Origin: Parasedimentitalea marina | Lineage (GTDB): Bacteria; Pseudomonadota; Alphaproteobacteria; Rhodobacterales; Rhodobacteraceae | Assembly: GCF_004006175.1 (NCBI RefSeq) | Contig: NZ_CP033219.1 | Location: 3,038,001 to 3,102,000, forward strand | Direction of reading: 5' to 3' | Length of the DNA: 64,000 nt | Shown here: piece by piece, positions 1 through 8,640 of the stretch | Position numbering within the stretch: the stretch's first letter is position 1 | How the letters are laid out: every line of letters starts with the position of its first letter | The notes under the pieces: generated by a model | Databases searched by the model: none | What the model was told of the DNA's origin: nothing | The model's input: the letters and a program-made list of their open reading frames with translations, nothing else | Position numbers and translations under genes: made by a program

Positions 1-1595
1 TTATTGCACGTTTCCAACCACTTGCGCTCGCCATCCTTTGTGGTGATTTGATATCGGTAGGAATATGTTTCAAAATTGTCGATGGCATTTCTCATGATCC
101 GTTTCAATTCACGCCGGTTCTTTGGATCAATTGTGGACCCGAGAACGTCATGTTCGCCGTAGGATTCCTCTGGCGAATAGCCCCAGAGGTCCGTACTTTG
201 GGAGCTCACATAGATAATTTTAATGCCTTCCGATTTGGTGGATCTCCGGCTGATCACCGCTCCCGGGAGACTGGCGACAATGCGCTCCAGGTGGGCCTCG
301 GCGTGGGCACGTTGCCGTTCTGCCTGGCGCCGTTCTGAAACATCACGCACCACCAGAACCATCTCATCGGACCCGGAGATAGGACAAAGATGCGCCTCAC
401 GATCCTTTCGTTCCCCCTCAAACTCTAGATAGTATTCCCAAGTCACCATCTCCCGCGTGCTCTGTTGCTTGCGCATATTCTCCTCAAACAGCGCAAGTGG
501 AACCGGTGGAAAAACCTCGGCCATTCTGCGACCCAAAAATGCGACGGGATCATTGACTGAACCAGCCCCGGGGCGAACGCGGTATTCTAGAATGGTACCC
601 TGGTTGTCGATCCGGAAATAATTGTCTGGAAGCGCGTCAAGCAGCGCCGCCATCTGCTCGCTCCGCTCTCCTGCAGCAGTGCGCGCCCGCTTCAGATCAT
701 CCTTCAGGTTGGCCAACGTTTTTCCGATCCAACCAAGCTCATCGCCACGGTTAGCAGTTGGAATGTCACTATCCAGATTACCAGTAGCCAAAACATCCAT
801 GGATTCGCAGATCTCGGAGATAGGGCGAGTAATCGTCCGAGTTATGAACCACACAACCAATAGCAGACCAAGCCCAGTCGCTGCCACGCCAAACAGGATA
901 TTGTGCGTCAGCTCAAGTGAGGTTATCAGCGCGCCCTGAATATTTTGGCGAACTTCCAGCACTCCGCGCACATCTCCTATCTTCCAGTCGGACTTTCGGG
1001 TGTCGGGATGTGAATTGTGACAGGAAATACAAGCCTCTGCCACCATTCGGTCTGCTACAGCAACTCGCAGAATGGTATTGCCATTTTCATCTTGCCGACG
1101 CGTGTAGGTACCTTCAGGGTTATCGTTCAGATAGATCCAGGCTTCCTGCATGAAATTGTCCATCTGGCGATCCGCACGACCCGGGAATGGCAAGGGGCTG
1201 TATAACGAAAGGCTAATGTCCTGGTCGACAAACAGTTTGCTGATATCATGGACGAATGTAGCCGGGAGCGGGATAATACTGGTGTCAATTTCGTGCTTGA
1301 TCCCAACCGAGATATCACTGGCAGCCTCAACATCCATAACTACGTTCTGAGTGTAATATCCTCTGATAATCTTGATTTGGTTCGCCATATTCGTTGCCGA
1401 TGAAGTGGCAAAGGCAATGGTGTTTTTCTCCAATACACGTGGAATGGCGACCCAAGCGATTGCCATGCACAACAAGAAAAAAAATGGAATAGGTATGGAT
1501 AACCTAAAGGCGATTGACTGAACCAATTTCCGCATGCTGACATTCCATATTCTCTGAAGAGTACCGGACCAATCGGATTTCGTGGCAAAGGACAT
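1..1595 (-). CDS. Haem-binding (Tll0287-like) sensor with HAMP and PAS domains, 3' end off the window
   Basis: The reverse strand is open from an ATG at 1595 to the window edge (531 residues, no stop). It starts with a hydrophobic segment around residues 30-45, then a periplasmic domain ending in CISCH at residues 189-193. This CxxCH c-type haem motif, with nearby SDWKIGDVRGVLEVRQ, is the signature of the Tll0287-like (DUF3365) redox/gas sensor domain. A second membrane segment lies near residue 230, then a HAMP linker (TRPISEI) and two PAS-like domains. The output domain (kinase or diguanylate cyclase) lies beyond the edge. An alternative ATG is at 1535. The gene diverges from the lactonase gene at 1781, so 1596-1780 holds both promoters. 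Sensor identity is well supported; output and ligand are unknown. Confidence 0.85.
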   Translation of the reverse strand, partial: MSFATKSDWSGTLQRIWNVSMRKLVQSIAFRLSIPIPFFFLLCMAIAWVAIPRVLEKNTIAFATSSATNMANQIKIIRGYYTQNVVMDVEAASDISVGIKHEIDTSIIPLPATFVHDISKLFVDQDISLSLYSPLPFPGRADRQMDNFMQEAWIYLNDNPEGTYTRRQDENGNTILRVAVADRMVAEACISCHNSHPDTRKSDWKIGDVRGVLEVRQNIQGALITSLELTHNILFGVAATGLGLLLVVWFITRTITRPISEICESMDVLATGNLDSDIPTANRGDELGWIGKTLANLKDDLKRARTAAGERSEQMAALLDALPDNYFRIDNQGTILEYRVRPGAGSVNDPVAFLGRRMAEVFPPVPLALFEENMRKQQSTREMVTWEYYLEFEGERKDREAHLCPISGSDEMVLVVRDVSERRQAERQRAHAEAHLERIVASLPGAVISRRSTKSEGIKIIYVSSQSTDLWGYSPEESYGEHDVLGSTIDPKNRRELKRIMRNAIDNFETYSYRYQITTKDGERKWLETCN

Positions 1596-1780
1596 CCTGT
1601 GCGTACAACTATTTAGCTCAGATGTTGGCTTGTGAAAGAAATTTGCGATTGACCCACCACCTGGCATCAACTCTTGTCATTGGCCTAAATCGCTGGAACT
1701 GATGGGGACCTTGTGCAAATCCCATTTGATCACTTAGAGTGTCACTATACGCATAATTGTTTGAAAATAAGGAGCTAACC

Positions 1781-2749
1781 ATGCACTGCGACGACACAGG
1801 CCAAGGTGCATGGAGACCGGCTTCTCGCTATCCTGATCCTGCCGTGATCACTCTGGATCCTCGTTTTGACAAGTACAAACTCCCCCTGGCGGCGGTAGAA
1901 AGACTGGCCACCGGCTGTCGCTGGAACGAAGGTCCTGTGTGGTTTGGCGATGCGCGCTGTCTGTTATGGAGCGATATCCCCAACAATCGGATTATGCGGT
2001 GGGACGAGGGAACCGGAGCGGTCTCAACGTATCGAGAACCATCAAATTTTGCAAACGGGCAGACCCGCGACAAGGTGGGCCGCCTGATCACCTGTGAACA
2101 TGGCGGCCGGCGGGTGACACGTACGGAATACAACGGGTCAATCACTGTTTTAATAGACAGTTATGACGGCAAACCACTGTCATCGCCCAATGACGTCATT
2201 GTAAAATCGGACGGATCGATTTGGTTTACGGATCCACCATTTGGCATTCTGGGCAATTACGAAGGGCACAGAGCGGAGCCTGAGCTGGGGCAAAACGTCT
2301 ATAGGTTCGATCCAAATACGGGTACGGCCACTATTATTGCAGATGACGTTCTGGGACCAAACGGATTGGCGTTTTCCCCAGATGAGCAAAAGCTCTATAT
2401 TGTCGAGTCCCGAGGCGAACCACACCGGAAAATTCTAGAGTATGATGTAACTTCTGATGGGCAGCAGATCGCAAACAAGCGGGTACTCATTGATGCCGGG
2501 CGCGGTACACCTGACGGTTTCCGAGTGGACGTCGAGGGCAACCTTTGGTGCGGATGGGGCATGGGGAGCGATGACTTGGATGGGGTGATGATTTTTGCCC
2601 CGGATGGAACCCCAATCGGCCGGATCGCCCTGCCGGAACGTTGTGCTAATTTGTGCTTTGGCGGCCGTGCAAACAGCCGGATCTTTATGGCATCGAGTAC
2701 ATCAGTCTATGCGCTCTATGTGAATGTGGCAGGCGTCATTGGGGGCTAA
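1781..2749 (+). CDS. SMP-30/gluconolactonase-family protein
   Basis: A 322-residue six-bladed beta-propeller of the SMP-30/gluconolactonase/LRE family, expected to be a metal-dependent sugar lactonase or related hydrolase. Visible family motifs are EGPVW near the N-terminus (metal-ligand Glu), SSPNDVIV (metal-binding Asn), WFTDPPFG, GPNGLAFSPDE and the late TPDGFRVD with its catalytic Asp. The ATG at 1781 is preceded by AAGGAG with a 6-base gap. An in-frame TTG at 1757 is less likely. There is no signal peptide, so it is cytoplasmic. It stands alone between two signalling genes. The substrate cannot be read from the sequence. Confidence 0.9.
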   Translation: MHCDDTGQGAWRPASRYPDPAVITLDPRFDKYKLPLAAVERLATGCRWNEGPVWFGDARCLLWSDIPNNRIMRWDEGTGAVSTYREPSNFANGQTRDKVGRLITCEHGGRRVTRTEYNGSITVLIDSYDGKPLSSPNDVIVKSDGSIWFTDPPFGILGNYEGHRAEPELGQNVYRFDPNTGTATIIADDVLGPNGLAFSPDEQKLYIVESRGEPHRKILEYDVTSDGQQIANKRVLIDAGRGTPDGFRVDVEGNLWCGWGMGSDDLDGVMIFAPDGTPIGRIALPERCANLCFGGRANSRIFMASSTSVYALYVNVAGVIGG

Positions 2750-3039
2750 TGCAGCCGCTCTCCGATGGCATCCATGTGGCAGAATAATCGGCCAGATCGT
2801 CGAAATCGACAGCTCCCATCTTGGGCACTGACCTGGGTAATGAGACTACGATTGACACAAAGCCAAATTGCAACACTGGAGTAATTGATTAAAATTGGCA
2901 TCATTGTTTGTGGTGCCTGTGAGCCATATTTTGCTGCAGGCCATTATTTTGCCGCAATTTCAAGGAAGAAAGCAAGTCACCTGTGGTAAAAGGCGGTGGG
3001 TGGTTGCCTTCTACACCTATTCGCTAAAAAGGAAACGAC

Positions 3040-4815
3040 GTGTCGGTTACCGCTGGAATGATGAGTAGGTTCAATTTGTCACCTGACCTCAAAACCTCCG
3101 TGGCCGCCCAGAATAAATTGGTCCGCGCCGACCTTCCTTCCCGGGTTACGTCTATCACGCTCGTCGCATTCTTATCGCTCTACTACCTGCCAATGCAAAC
3201 GGTAGGGATAGTCTACTTTGCACTCGCTTTGATCGAACTTGCGGGCCTATTTGCCTACAGAAAGTTAGAACGCGAGGTAACGCTGAGCGGCATCGTTATG
3301 CTTGGCGGCTCTGCATTTATTGGAATTTGGGTCTTCAATTCGATCCCATTGCTGCTGTTCCTGCAGCCGGAACCCTTTCCAAAGTTGGCTGGAACAATGC
3401 TGGTCATTATCGCACTCAATCATAGTGTGGTGGCACGCTCTGAATGGATGCTTTTTGGTATTCTCACTGCGGTACCAATTATTTGCGCTGTTGGCTTCAT
3501 GATCGTCAGCTTTCTGTACTTTTTCGCCAGCCCGGTGGAAATTCTCATCGCGGTTATCATCATGGTGCTTGGCGCAGGCTATGTGGCGCACAGTATGTGG
3601 ACGCTCAATCGGCTAACCAGTCGCTTGCGTGGTGCCTTAAGCGCCGCTGAGGCTGGGAGCCGTGCCAAAAGCCGTTTTCTTGCTGCCATGAGCCACGAAA
3701 TCCGAACCCCACTCAATGCTATTTGCGGGATGTCCGAGCTTATCGACGAGGAAGATAGCGATCCCGAGACACTACGGGAGCGCACCGAGTTGCTCCGAAA
3801 ATCTGCGCAGGCGCTCACTGGCATTCTGGATGATGTCCTCGATCACGCAAAAATTGAGGCTGGTCATGTCGAGCTTAGCCTCGCGGCAGCCGCGCCTGGG
3901 TTGGAAATTGCCAGCGCAGTGGAAGTGTTTCGGGCCTCAGCAGGCGACAAGGCACTTCGCCTTGACATAAATATTGCTGACGACATGCCGAGCTATGCTG
4001 AATTTGACGCACTGAGGTTACGCCAGGTGATTGGGAACCTCGTGTCAAATGCGGTGAAATTCACCGATGCGGGGCACGTCTCTGTCGTGGCGTACTGCAA
4101 GCCGAATGGAAGTCAATCAACGCTCACAGTCGAGGTTTCAGACAGTGGCCGCGGCATGACAGCCAATCAATCTTCCCATTTGTTCACGGATTTTTACCGG
4201 GTCGAAGACAAGGATGCCCCGAAAGTTCCCGGCACCGGCCTTGGACTGGCCATCGCGCGCCGTTTTGCGCGTATGATGGGGGGGGATATTACCGTGCTAT
4301 CCAGCCCTACGCAGGGCAGCTGCTTTACATTCACCAGCCAGATAAGCGTTCTGGAGAGCACTGAGAACCACCCTGTCCCGTCCCTATCCGTGGTTCAGGA
4401 CAGCGACGACAGTGTTAAAGTGCCAGGTCAGAAGTCGATCCTGGTGGTGGACGATACCGCATCAAACCGAATGGTTGTTCGTGCCTTTCTTAAAAAGAGC
4501 GAATTCGAAATTACGGAAGCCACCAATGGCGCCGAGGCGCTGGAGTGCTTGGAACGCAAGCCAATAGATCTCATCCTGTTGGATATGAAAATGCCTGTTA
4601 TGGATGGCCGTGAAACAATAGCAGAAATGGCGCGGCGCGGCGGACGGATTGGCGCAACACCTGTTATTATGCTTACTGCAAACGCCGCTCCAGAGGACCG
4701 GGAGCGTTATCTCGCACTCGGCGTTGCGGGTTACATTGCAAAGCCAGTTAAAAAAGCCGTGTTGCTATCCGAAATCCGTAAAGTCGCGGCTGATCAAATT
4801 ATTGGGGCGGCCTGA
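3040..4815 (+). CDS. Membrane-bound hybrid histidine kinase/response regulator
   Basis: 591 residues. The N-terminus carries about five to six hydrophobic segments (residues ~35-185), then a HisKA domain with the phospho-accepting His at residue 219 (SHEIRTPLN), a HATPase domain with N box (NLVSNAVKF), G1 (DSGRGM) and G2 (GTGLGLAIA), and a C-terminal receiver with phospho-acceptor Asp at residue 515 (LLDMKMP). There is no PAS domain and no Hpt domain, so the phosphate must pass to a separate Hpt protein. The start is GTG at 3040 behind AAAAAGGAAA. It is co-directional with the acyl-homoserine-lactone synthase gene 227 bp downstream, which suggests it senses or controls quorum signalling; that link is inference. 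Confidence 0.93.
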   Translation: MSVTAGMMSRFNLSPDLKTSVAAQNKLVRADLPSRVTSITLVAFLSLYYLPMQTVGIVYFALALIELAGLFAYRKLEREVTLSGIVMLGGSAFIGIWVFNSIPLLLFLQPEPFPKLAGTMLVIIALNHSVVARSEWMLFGILTAVPIICAVGFMIVSFLYFFASPVEILIAVIIMVLGAGYVAHSMWTLNRLTSRLRGALSAAEAGSRAKSRFLAAMSHEIRTPLNAICGMSELIDEEDSDPETLRERTELLRKSAQALTGILDDVLDHAKIEAGHVELSLAAAAPGLEIASAVEVFRASAGDKALRLDINIADDMPSYAEFDALRLRQVIGNLVSNAVKFTDAGHVSVVAYCKPNGSQSTLTVEVSDSGRGMTANQSSHLFTDFYRVEDKDAPKVPGTGLGLAIARRFARMMGGDITVLSSPTQGSCFTFTSQISVLESTENHPVPSLSVVQDSDDSVKVPGQKSILVVDDTASNRMVVRAFLKKSEFEITEATNGAEALECLERKPIDLILLDMKMPVMDGRETIAEMARRGGRIGATPVIMLTANAAPEDRERYLALGVAGYIAKPVKKAVLLSEIRKVAADQIIGAA

Positions 4816-4961
4816 ACCCAATACAAATACGATATTAAGGAACTATCACACGCGAACGGAATCTGCTCAGTTCGCGTCTCGGCACTATTCCGCCACTTGC
4901 TTGATAGACAAACGCAAATCCTGCCTTCAACGTCCTGATATATTAACGCAAAATTTACGAT

Positions 4962-4975
4962 AACCTGTTCAGGTT
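4962..4975. promoter_or_regulatory. Lux-box-like dyad upstream of the autoinducer synthase gene
   Basis: AACCTG-TT-CAGGTT is a perfect 6-bp inverted repeat with a 2-base centre, about 67 bp before the luxI-type ATG. Its arms ACCTG/CAGGT match the outer arms of classical LuxR-type boxes, but the centre is much shorter than the usual ~20-bp box. It could be an operator of another regulator. No LuxR gene is in the window. Confidence 0.4.
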
Positions 4976-4994
4976 GTTTCAAATTTTAGGAAAA

Positions 4995-5018
4995 CCCTTA
5001 AGACTTTTCTCTTAAGGG
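4995..5018 (+). promoter_or_regulatory. Leader hairpin overlapping a Shine-Dalgarno sequence
   Basis: CCCTTAAG (4995-5002) and CTTAAGGG (5011-5018) form a perfect 8-bp stem with an 8-base loop, in the stretch just before the synthase start. The 3' arm contains the AAGGGGG sequence that would serve as ribosome binding site for the ATG at 5027, so folding would hide it. No T-tract follows, so it is not an ordinary terminator. Confidence 0.5.
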
Positions 5019-5026
5019 GGAAACAA

Positions 5027-5068
5027 ATGGTCAGGCACCCCAATGCAGTCGACAGATATCACCTTTGA
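5027..5068 (+). CDS. Possible 13-residue leader peptide overlapping the synthase start
   Basis: An ATG at 5027 lies 6 bases after GGGGG and opens a 13-codon reading frame ending TGA at 5066-5068. It overlaps the synthase start (5043) in another frame. It has the better ribosome binding site of the two, so synthase translation could be coupled to it. It may also be coincidence. Confidence 0.3.
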   Translation: MVRHPNAVDRYHL

Positions 5069-5645
5069 TAATCTTGGTGAAACCGGAACTCTTTTCACGG
5101 CACTTTTACGCGCCAGATATCACCACTTCATCGAAACACTCGGCTGGAAACTTCCAAATGTTCGAGGACTTGAATTCGATCAATATGATACACCTGAGAG
5201 TATCTATTGCACAATTCATAACGGCATGACTGTTTATGGCGGTCTTCGGGTGACGCCATCGACTGCGCATAGTATTAGTGCCAGTTACATGTTGCGAGAT
5301 GCGCAGCTTGGCCTGCTGCCCGATCTGCCTTTAAGTATTCTCGACGAGCCCGCTCCGCAGGATTCTGGGATCTGGGAGGTTAGCAGAGTCTTTGTTGCAG
5401 ACTCTCTTAGCAGCCGCGATCGCATGCGCGTTAGGAATGAAATTGGATTAAATCTCGCCCGACTGGCTCAGAACTGGAATATCAAAGCCTACCTTTGCCT
5501 TACGTCAGTAACGGCCGGCTTTCTAATGCGCCGAACCGGATTGACTATTTCACCTGCCGGACCTCGCTTTGAAGTCGGCGGGGAAACCTGTCAGGCGTAT
5601 CATCTCAAGGTCGATACAAAGAACCTGCGCAGCTACGCTGCGTGA
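5043..5645 (+). CDS. LuxI-family acyl-homoserine-lactone synthase
   Basis: 200 residues, the usual length of LuxI proteins, which make N-acyl-homoserine lactones from S-adenosylmethionine and acyl-ACP. The N-terminal signature residues fall in the expected order: Arg25, Phe29, Trp35, Asp46 and Asp49 (in LRARYHHF, GW, EFDQYD). They are followed by GGLR and WEVSRVFV, which hold the conserved Arg, Glu and Arg. The C-terminal acyl-chain domain is present. No luxR gene is adjacent; the neighbour is a hybrid histidine kinase, so this looks like an orphan synthase tied to a two-component system. The ribosome binding site at this ATG is weak (see leader hairpin and leader ORF). The acyl chain cannot be predicted. 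Confidence 0.85.
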   Translation: MQSTDITFDNLGETGTLFTALLRARYHHFIETLGWKLPNVRGLEFDQYDTPESIYCTIHNGMTVYGGLRVTPSTAHSISASYMLRDAQLGLLPDLPLSILDEPAPQDSGIWEVSRVFVADSLSSRDRMRVRNEIGLNLARLAQNWNIKAYLCLTSVTAGFLMRRTGLTISPAGPRFEVGGETCQAYHLKVDTKNLRSYAA

Positions 5646-6341
5646 TGCGATCAAAAGTGGTCCAGTAAACCACATCAAACATTTGGACTGTCAATGCAGG
5701 AGGTGTTCGACACAGGCTCCCCATTAAGTGTACTGGAGAACATACTGTAAATGCAAGATAACAGCGCTGGTCTGGATCCCAAAGACGCCCAGGTCGTCGC
5801 ACTCAAACGGGGCTCAATTCCTGTCCAAAAAGACTGTCTGAGGATATTTCATCGATCCCGGTACACTCTCTTTAGGGATTTTCTGATCTTCCTGTCAGCC
5901 CCTCGTTCATCTATGCCACCTACCCGGCAACTCCAGCAAAAACAACGAAACTCTAAAACCATTTATTTCAGATACTTACGGGAAGCTGTGAAATATTTTG
6001 ACATGAGATCGACGAAAACCAGGTACAGGATCAATATGAGTATTAAGGAAAATAATCTTTCAATAACAAATCATTAATCTCGATATTGAATGTGGATATC
6101 TCTTGGATAACTTGTGGACAACATCTGCAGTAGTTCAAAACGGGGCTCAGACTGCCTGGAACTGCATCCGTCTTAGTGAAATCCAAGAATATTGAGAAAT
6201 CGAAGAAAATATCAGATATGTGATATTTACTTTAGAATTTATCCACAGCGACAAGAAAAAAGGTACGTTAATCATAAGTATCTCAAGCCACCATCGACCC
6301 CATCGAGCCGCCAGATTACGAAATTTCGGAAATTAAATGGC
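5646..6341. other. Long gene-poor region between luxI-type gene and ptsP
   Basis: About 700 bp with no convincing gene. A 108-codon ORF at 5751-6077 has no recognisable ribosome binding site, domain or normal composition, so I do not call it. The right half (about 5980-6340) is clearly AT-rich and holds three DnaA-box-like sequences, listed separately. Promoters for leftward transcription are not expected here because ptsP ends at 6342. Confidence 0.6.
6091..6247. promoter_or_regulatory. Cluster of three DnaA-box-like 9-mers in AT-rich DNA
   Basis: TGTGGATAT (6091-6099) and TGTGGACAA (6113-6121) each match the DnaA box TGTGGATAA at 8 of 9 positions. TTATCCACA (6239-6247) is a perfect box in the opposite orientation. 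The surroundings are AT-rich and non-coding. This could be a DnaA-binding or titration site; there are no origin-linked genes nearby. Confidence 0.4.
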
Positions 6342-8597
6342 TCAGGAACCGGAGACGCCAAGGTCACGAAGGTAGGCCATCACCGCAGGGCGTACCGATT
6401 GATCGCCTCGATGACGGGCATCCGCAATTATCTTACGTAGCGCGTCCAAGTCCACACGCAGCAGCAAGGATTTTACTGGTCCGATCGACGCTGGTCGCAT
6501 TGAAAGACTTCGGATCCCAATGGCGGCCAGACACACTGCCTCGATTGGACGACCCGCATCTTCGCCGCAAAAACTCAGCGGTGTCTTGCTTGTCTCGCAG
6601 CGTTCAACAATCCGTTCAATCAGGCTCAGGAAACTGACGTTCAGCGTGTCATACCGCTTGCGCACCCGTTCGTTCTCGCGGTCAGCCGCAAAGAAGAATT
6701 GCTTTAGATCGTTGCCGCCGATGGACAAGAAACCAACTTCGTCAAAAAACTTTTGCGGTGCAAAGGCCAGTGAGGGCGTTTCCAACATCGCGCCCACATC
6801 CAGCACTTCGGGCAGAGGGTGACCCAAACGGCGTTCCCGCTCTAGTGTTTTTTCCACCTCGGCGCGCGCCGCACGGTACTCTTCGAATTGCGCAACAAAT
6901 GGGAACATGATGGTCAAGGGCCGGCCACCAGCCGCGCGCATGAGCGCCTGCAGCTGCATCCGCATCATTCCAGGCTTGTCCAGTCCCACCCGGATCGCAC
7001 GCCAACCCAATGCGGGGTTAGGCTCGTCCGTAGGCTTCATATAGGGCAGAACCTTGTCCGAACCGATATCCAAGGTCCGAAACACCACACGTTTGCCATG
7101 TCCCGCGTCCAGAACCCGCTTATACAGCACCACCAACTCCGAGCGTTTCGGCATTTTATTACGCACCAGGAATTGTAGTTCAGTCCTAAACAATCCCACG
7201 CCTTCGGCACCCGAACTGTCCAGGGATGGCAAATCCGCCATCAGCCCGGCGTTCATTAACAAGTTGACGGTCTTTCCATCCTTGGTGATTGCTGGACGGT
7301 CGCGAATGGAGGAATAACGTTCCTGTGCCTTGGCCTGCATCGCCATTTTGTCGCGAAACGCCGCCGTCACCATATCTTCGGGGCGCAAATGCACCACCCC
7401 TTGATCACCATCCACCAGAATGTAATCGCCGTTCAGCGCCTCGGTGGTGATACGTTTTGCATTCACGACCAATGGAATGGCCAAAGCCCGCGCAACAATT
7501 GCCGCGTGACTGCCAACCGATCCTTCCTCTAACACCACCCCGCGCAGGCTGCGACCATATTCCAGCAGATCACCAGGGCCGATATTACGGGCAATCAGAA
7601 TTGGATCCGCTGGCAGGTCGGCGCTAGAGGTCGCGCCCTGCCCGGTCAGGATTCGCAACAATCGGTTCGACAGGTCGTCTAGGTCGCTTAACCGCTCGCG
7701 CAGATAGGAATCCTGGACCTGGCTCATACGGGCGCGAGCCTGAGATTGCTCTTTTTCAACAGCAGCTTCGGCGCTTAGACCGCGGGCAATGTCCTCCTCC
7801 ATGCGCCGCATCCAACCCTTGGAATTGGCAAACATACGATAGGCTTCAAGCACCTGCATCTGTTCCTTGTCACCGTCCAGCGACATTTCCAGCATCTTGT
7901 CGACACCCACACGCAGCTCGTCCACAGCTTCATTTAGACGCTCCAACTCGCGGTGCGGATCATCTGCAATAGGATTGGTGATCACGACGCGCGGCTCATG
8001 CAGCCAGACATGTCCTTCGGCGGATCCTTCTTGAGCCGAAGTCCCGCGTAAAAGCACAGATTGCTGGTGCAATGGGGACAGGGCCGCGCCCTCGCCCACA
8101 AAGGCGCCAAGCTCGGTCATTTCAGCGATGACCATAGCCACCACTTCCAGCCCGTAGACTTCATCAGCTGAGTACTCACGCTCTTCGCGCGATTGTACTA
8201 CCAGCACACCCAACTTTTCGCCCAGCCGCTGCACCGGAACGCCGAGGAACGAAGAGAACCGCTCTTCGCCAGTTTCCGGCATATAGCGGAAACCCTTGGC
8301 GTTTGGCGCGTCTGGTGTGTTTACCACCTTGCCGTATTTGGCAACGCGACCCACCAGACCTTCTCCCAGACGCATACGCGTTTGGTGCACGGATTCGGTG
8401 TTCAATCCTTCTGTTGCACACAGTTCCAGCGTGTCGTCATCGCGGAACAAATAGACCGAGCACACCTCGGTGCCCATGCTATCGGCGATCAGATGAGTGA
8501 TTTTATCAAGACGGGCCTGGCCGGCGTCATCGCCAGCCATTGCCTCGCGCAGCCGCACCAGTAGTTTGCGGCTTTCAGATTCAGTACTGTCAGCCAT
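6342..8597 (-). CDS. ptsP: Phosphoenolpyruvate-protein phosphotransferase PtsP (EI-Ntr)
   Basis: 751 residues: an N-terminal GAF domain (residues ~1-160), then the PTS enzyme I module with N-terminal domain, swivelling phosphohistidine domain (GSVGSHAAIVARAL, active His) and C-terminal PEP-binding TIM barrel (GVGLFRTE, LDIGSDK, SIGGNDL, SFCGEDAG). It takes phosphate from PEP and hands it to NPr, starting the nitrogen-related PTS relay. The GAF domain marks it as EI-Ntr rather than sugar-PTS enzyme I. It follows lysC by 43 bp on the same strand, probably in one transcript. Start ATG 8597. Confidence 0.97.
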   Translation of the reverse strand: MADSTESESRKLLVRLREAMAGDDAGQARLDKITHLIADSMGTEVCSVYLFRDDDTLELCATEGLNTESVHQTRMRLGEGLVGRVAKYGKVVNTPDAPNAKGFRYMPETGEERFSSFLGVPVQRLGEKLGVLVVQSREEREYSADEVYGLEVVAMVIAEMTELGAFVGEGAALSPLHQQSVLLRGTSAQEGSAEGHVWLHEPRVVITNPIADDPHRELERLNEAVDELRVGVDKMLEMSLDGDKEQMQVLEAYRMFANSKGWMRRMEEDIARGLSAEAAVEKEQSQARARMSQVQDSYLRERLSDLDDLSNRLLRILTGQGATSSADLPADPILIARNIGPGDLLEYGRSLRGVVLEEGSVGSHAAIVARALAIPLVVNAKRITTEALNGDYILVDGDQGVVHLRPEDMVTAAFRDKMAMQAKAQERYSSIRDRPAITKDGKTVNLLMNAGLMADLPSLDSSGAEGVGLFRTELQFLVRNKMPKRSELVVLYKRVLDAGHGKRVVFRTLDIGSDKVLPYMKPTDEPNPALGWRAIRVGLDKPGMMRMQLQALMRAAGGRPLTIMFPFVAQFEEYRAARAEVEKTLERERRLGHPLPEVLDVGAMLETPSLAFAPQKFFDEVGFLSIGGNDLKQFFFAADRENERVRKRYDTLNVSFLSLIERIVERCETSKTPLSFCGEDAGRPIEAVCLAAIGIRSLSMRPASIGPVKSLLLRVDLDALRKIIADARHRGDQSVRPAVMAYLRDLGVSGS

Positions 8598-8640
8598 GGG
8601 CCCTGTTCACGCAATACGGGTGTCAGGTTGCCAGTTAGAT

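Noticed and set aside
5751..6077. 108-codon ORF after the luxI-type gene
   Set aside because: No ribosome binding site, no recognisable domain, AT-rich non-coding context.
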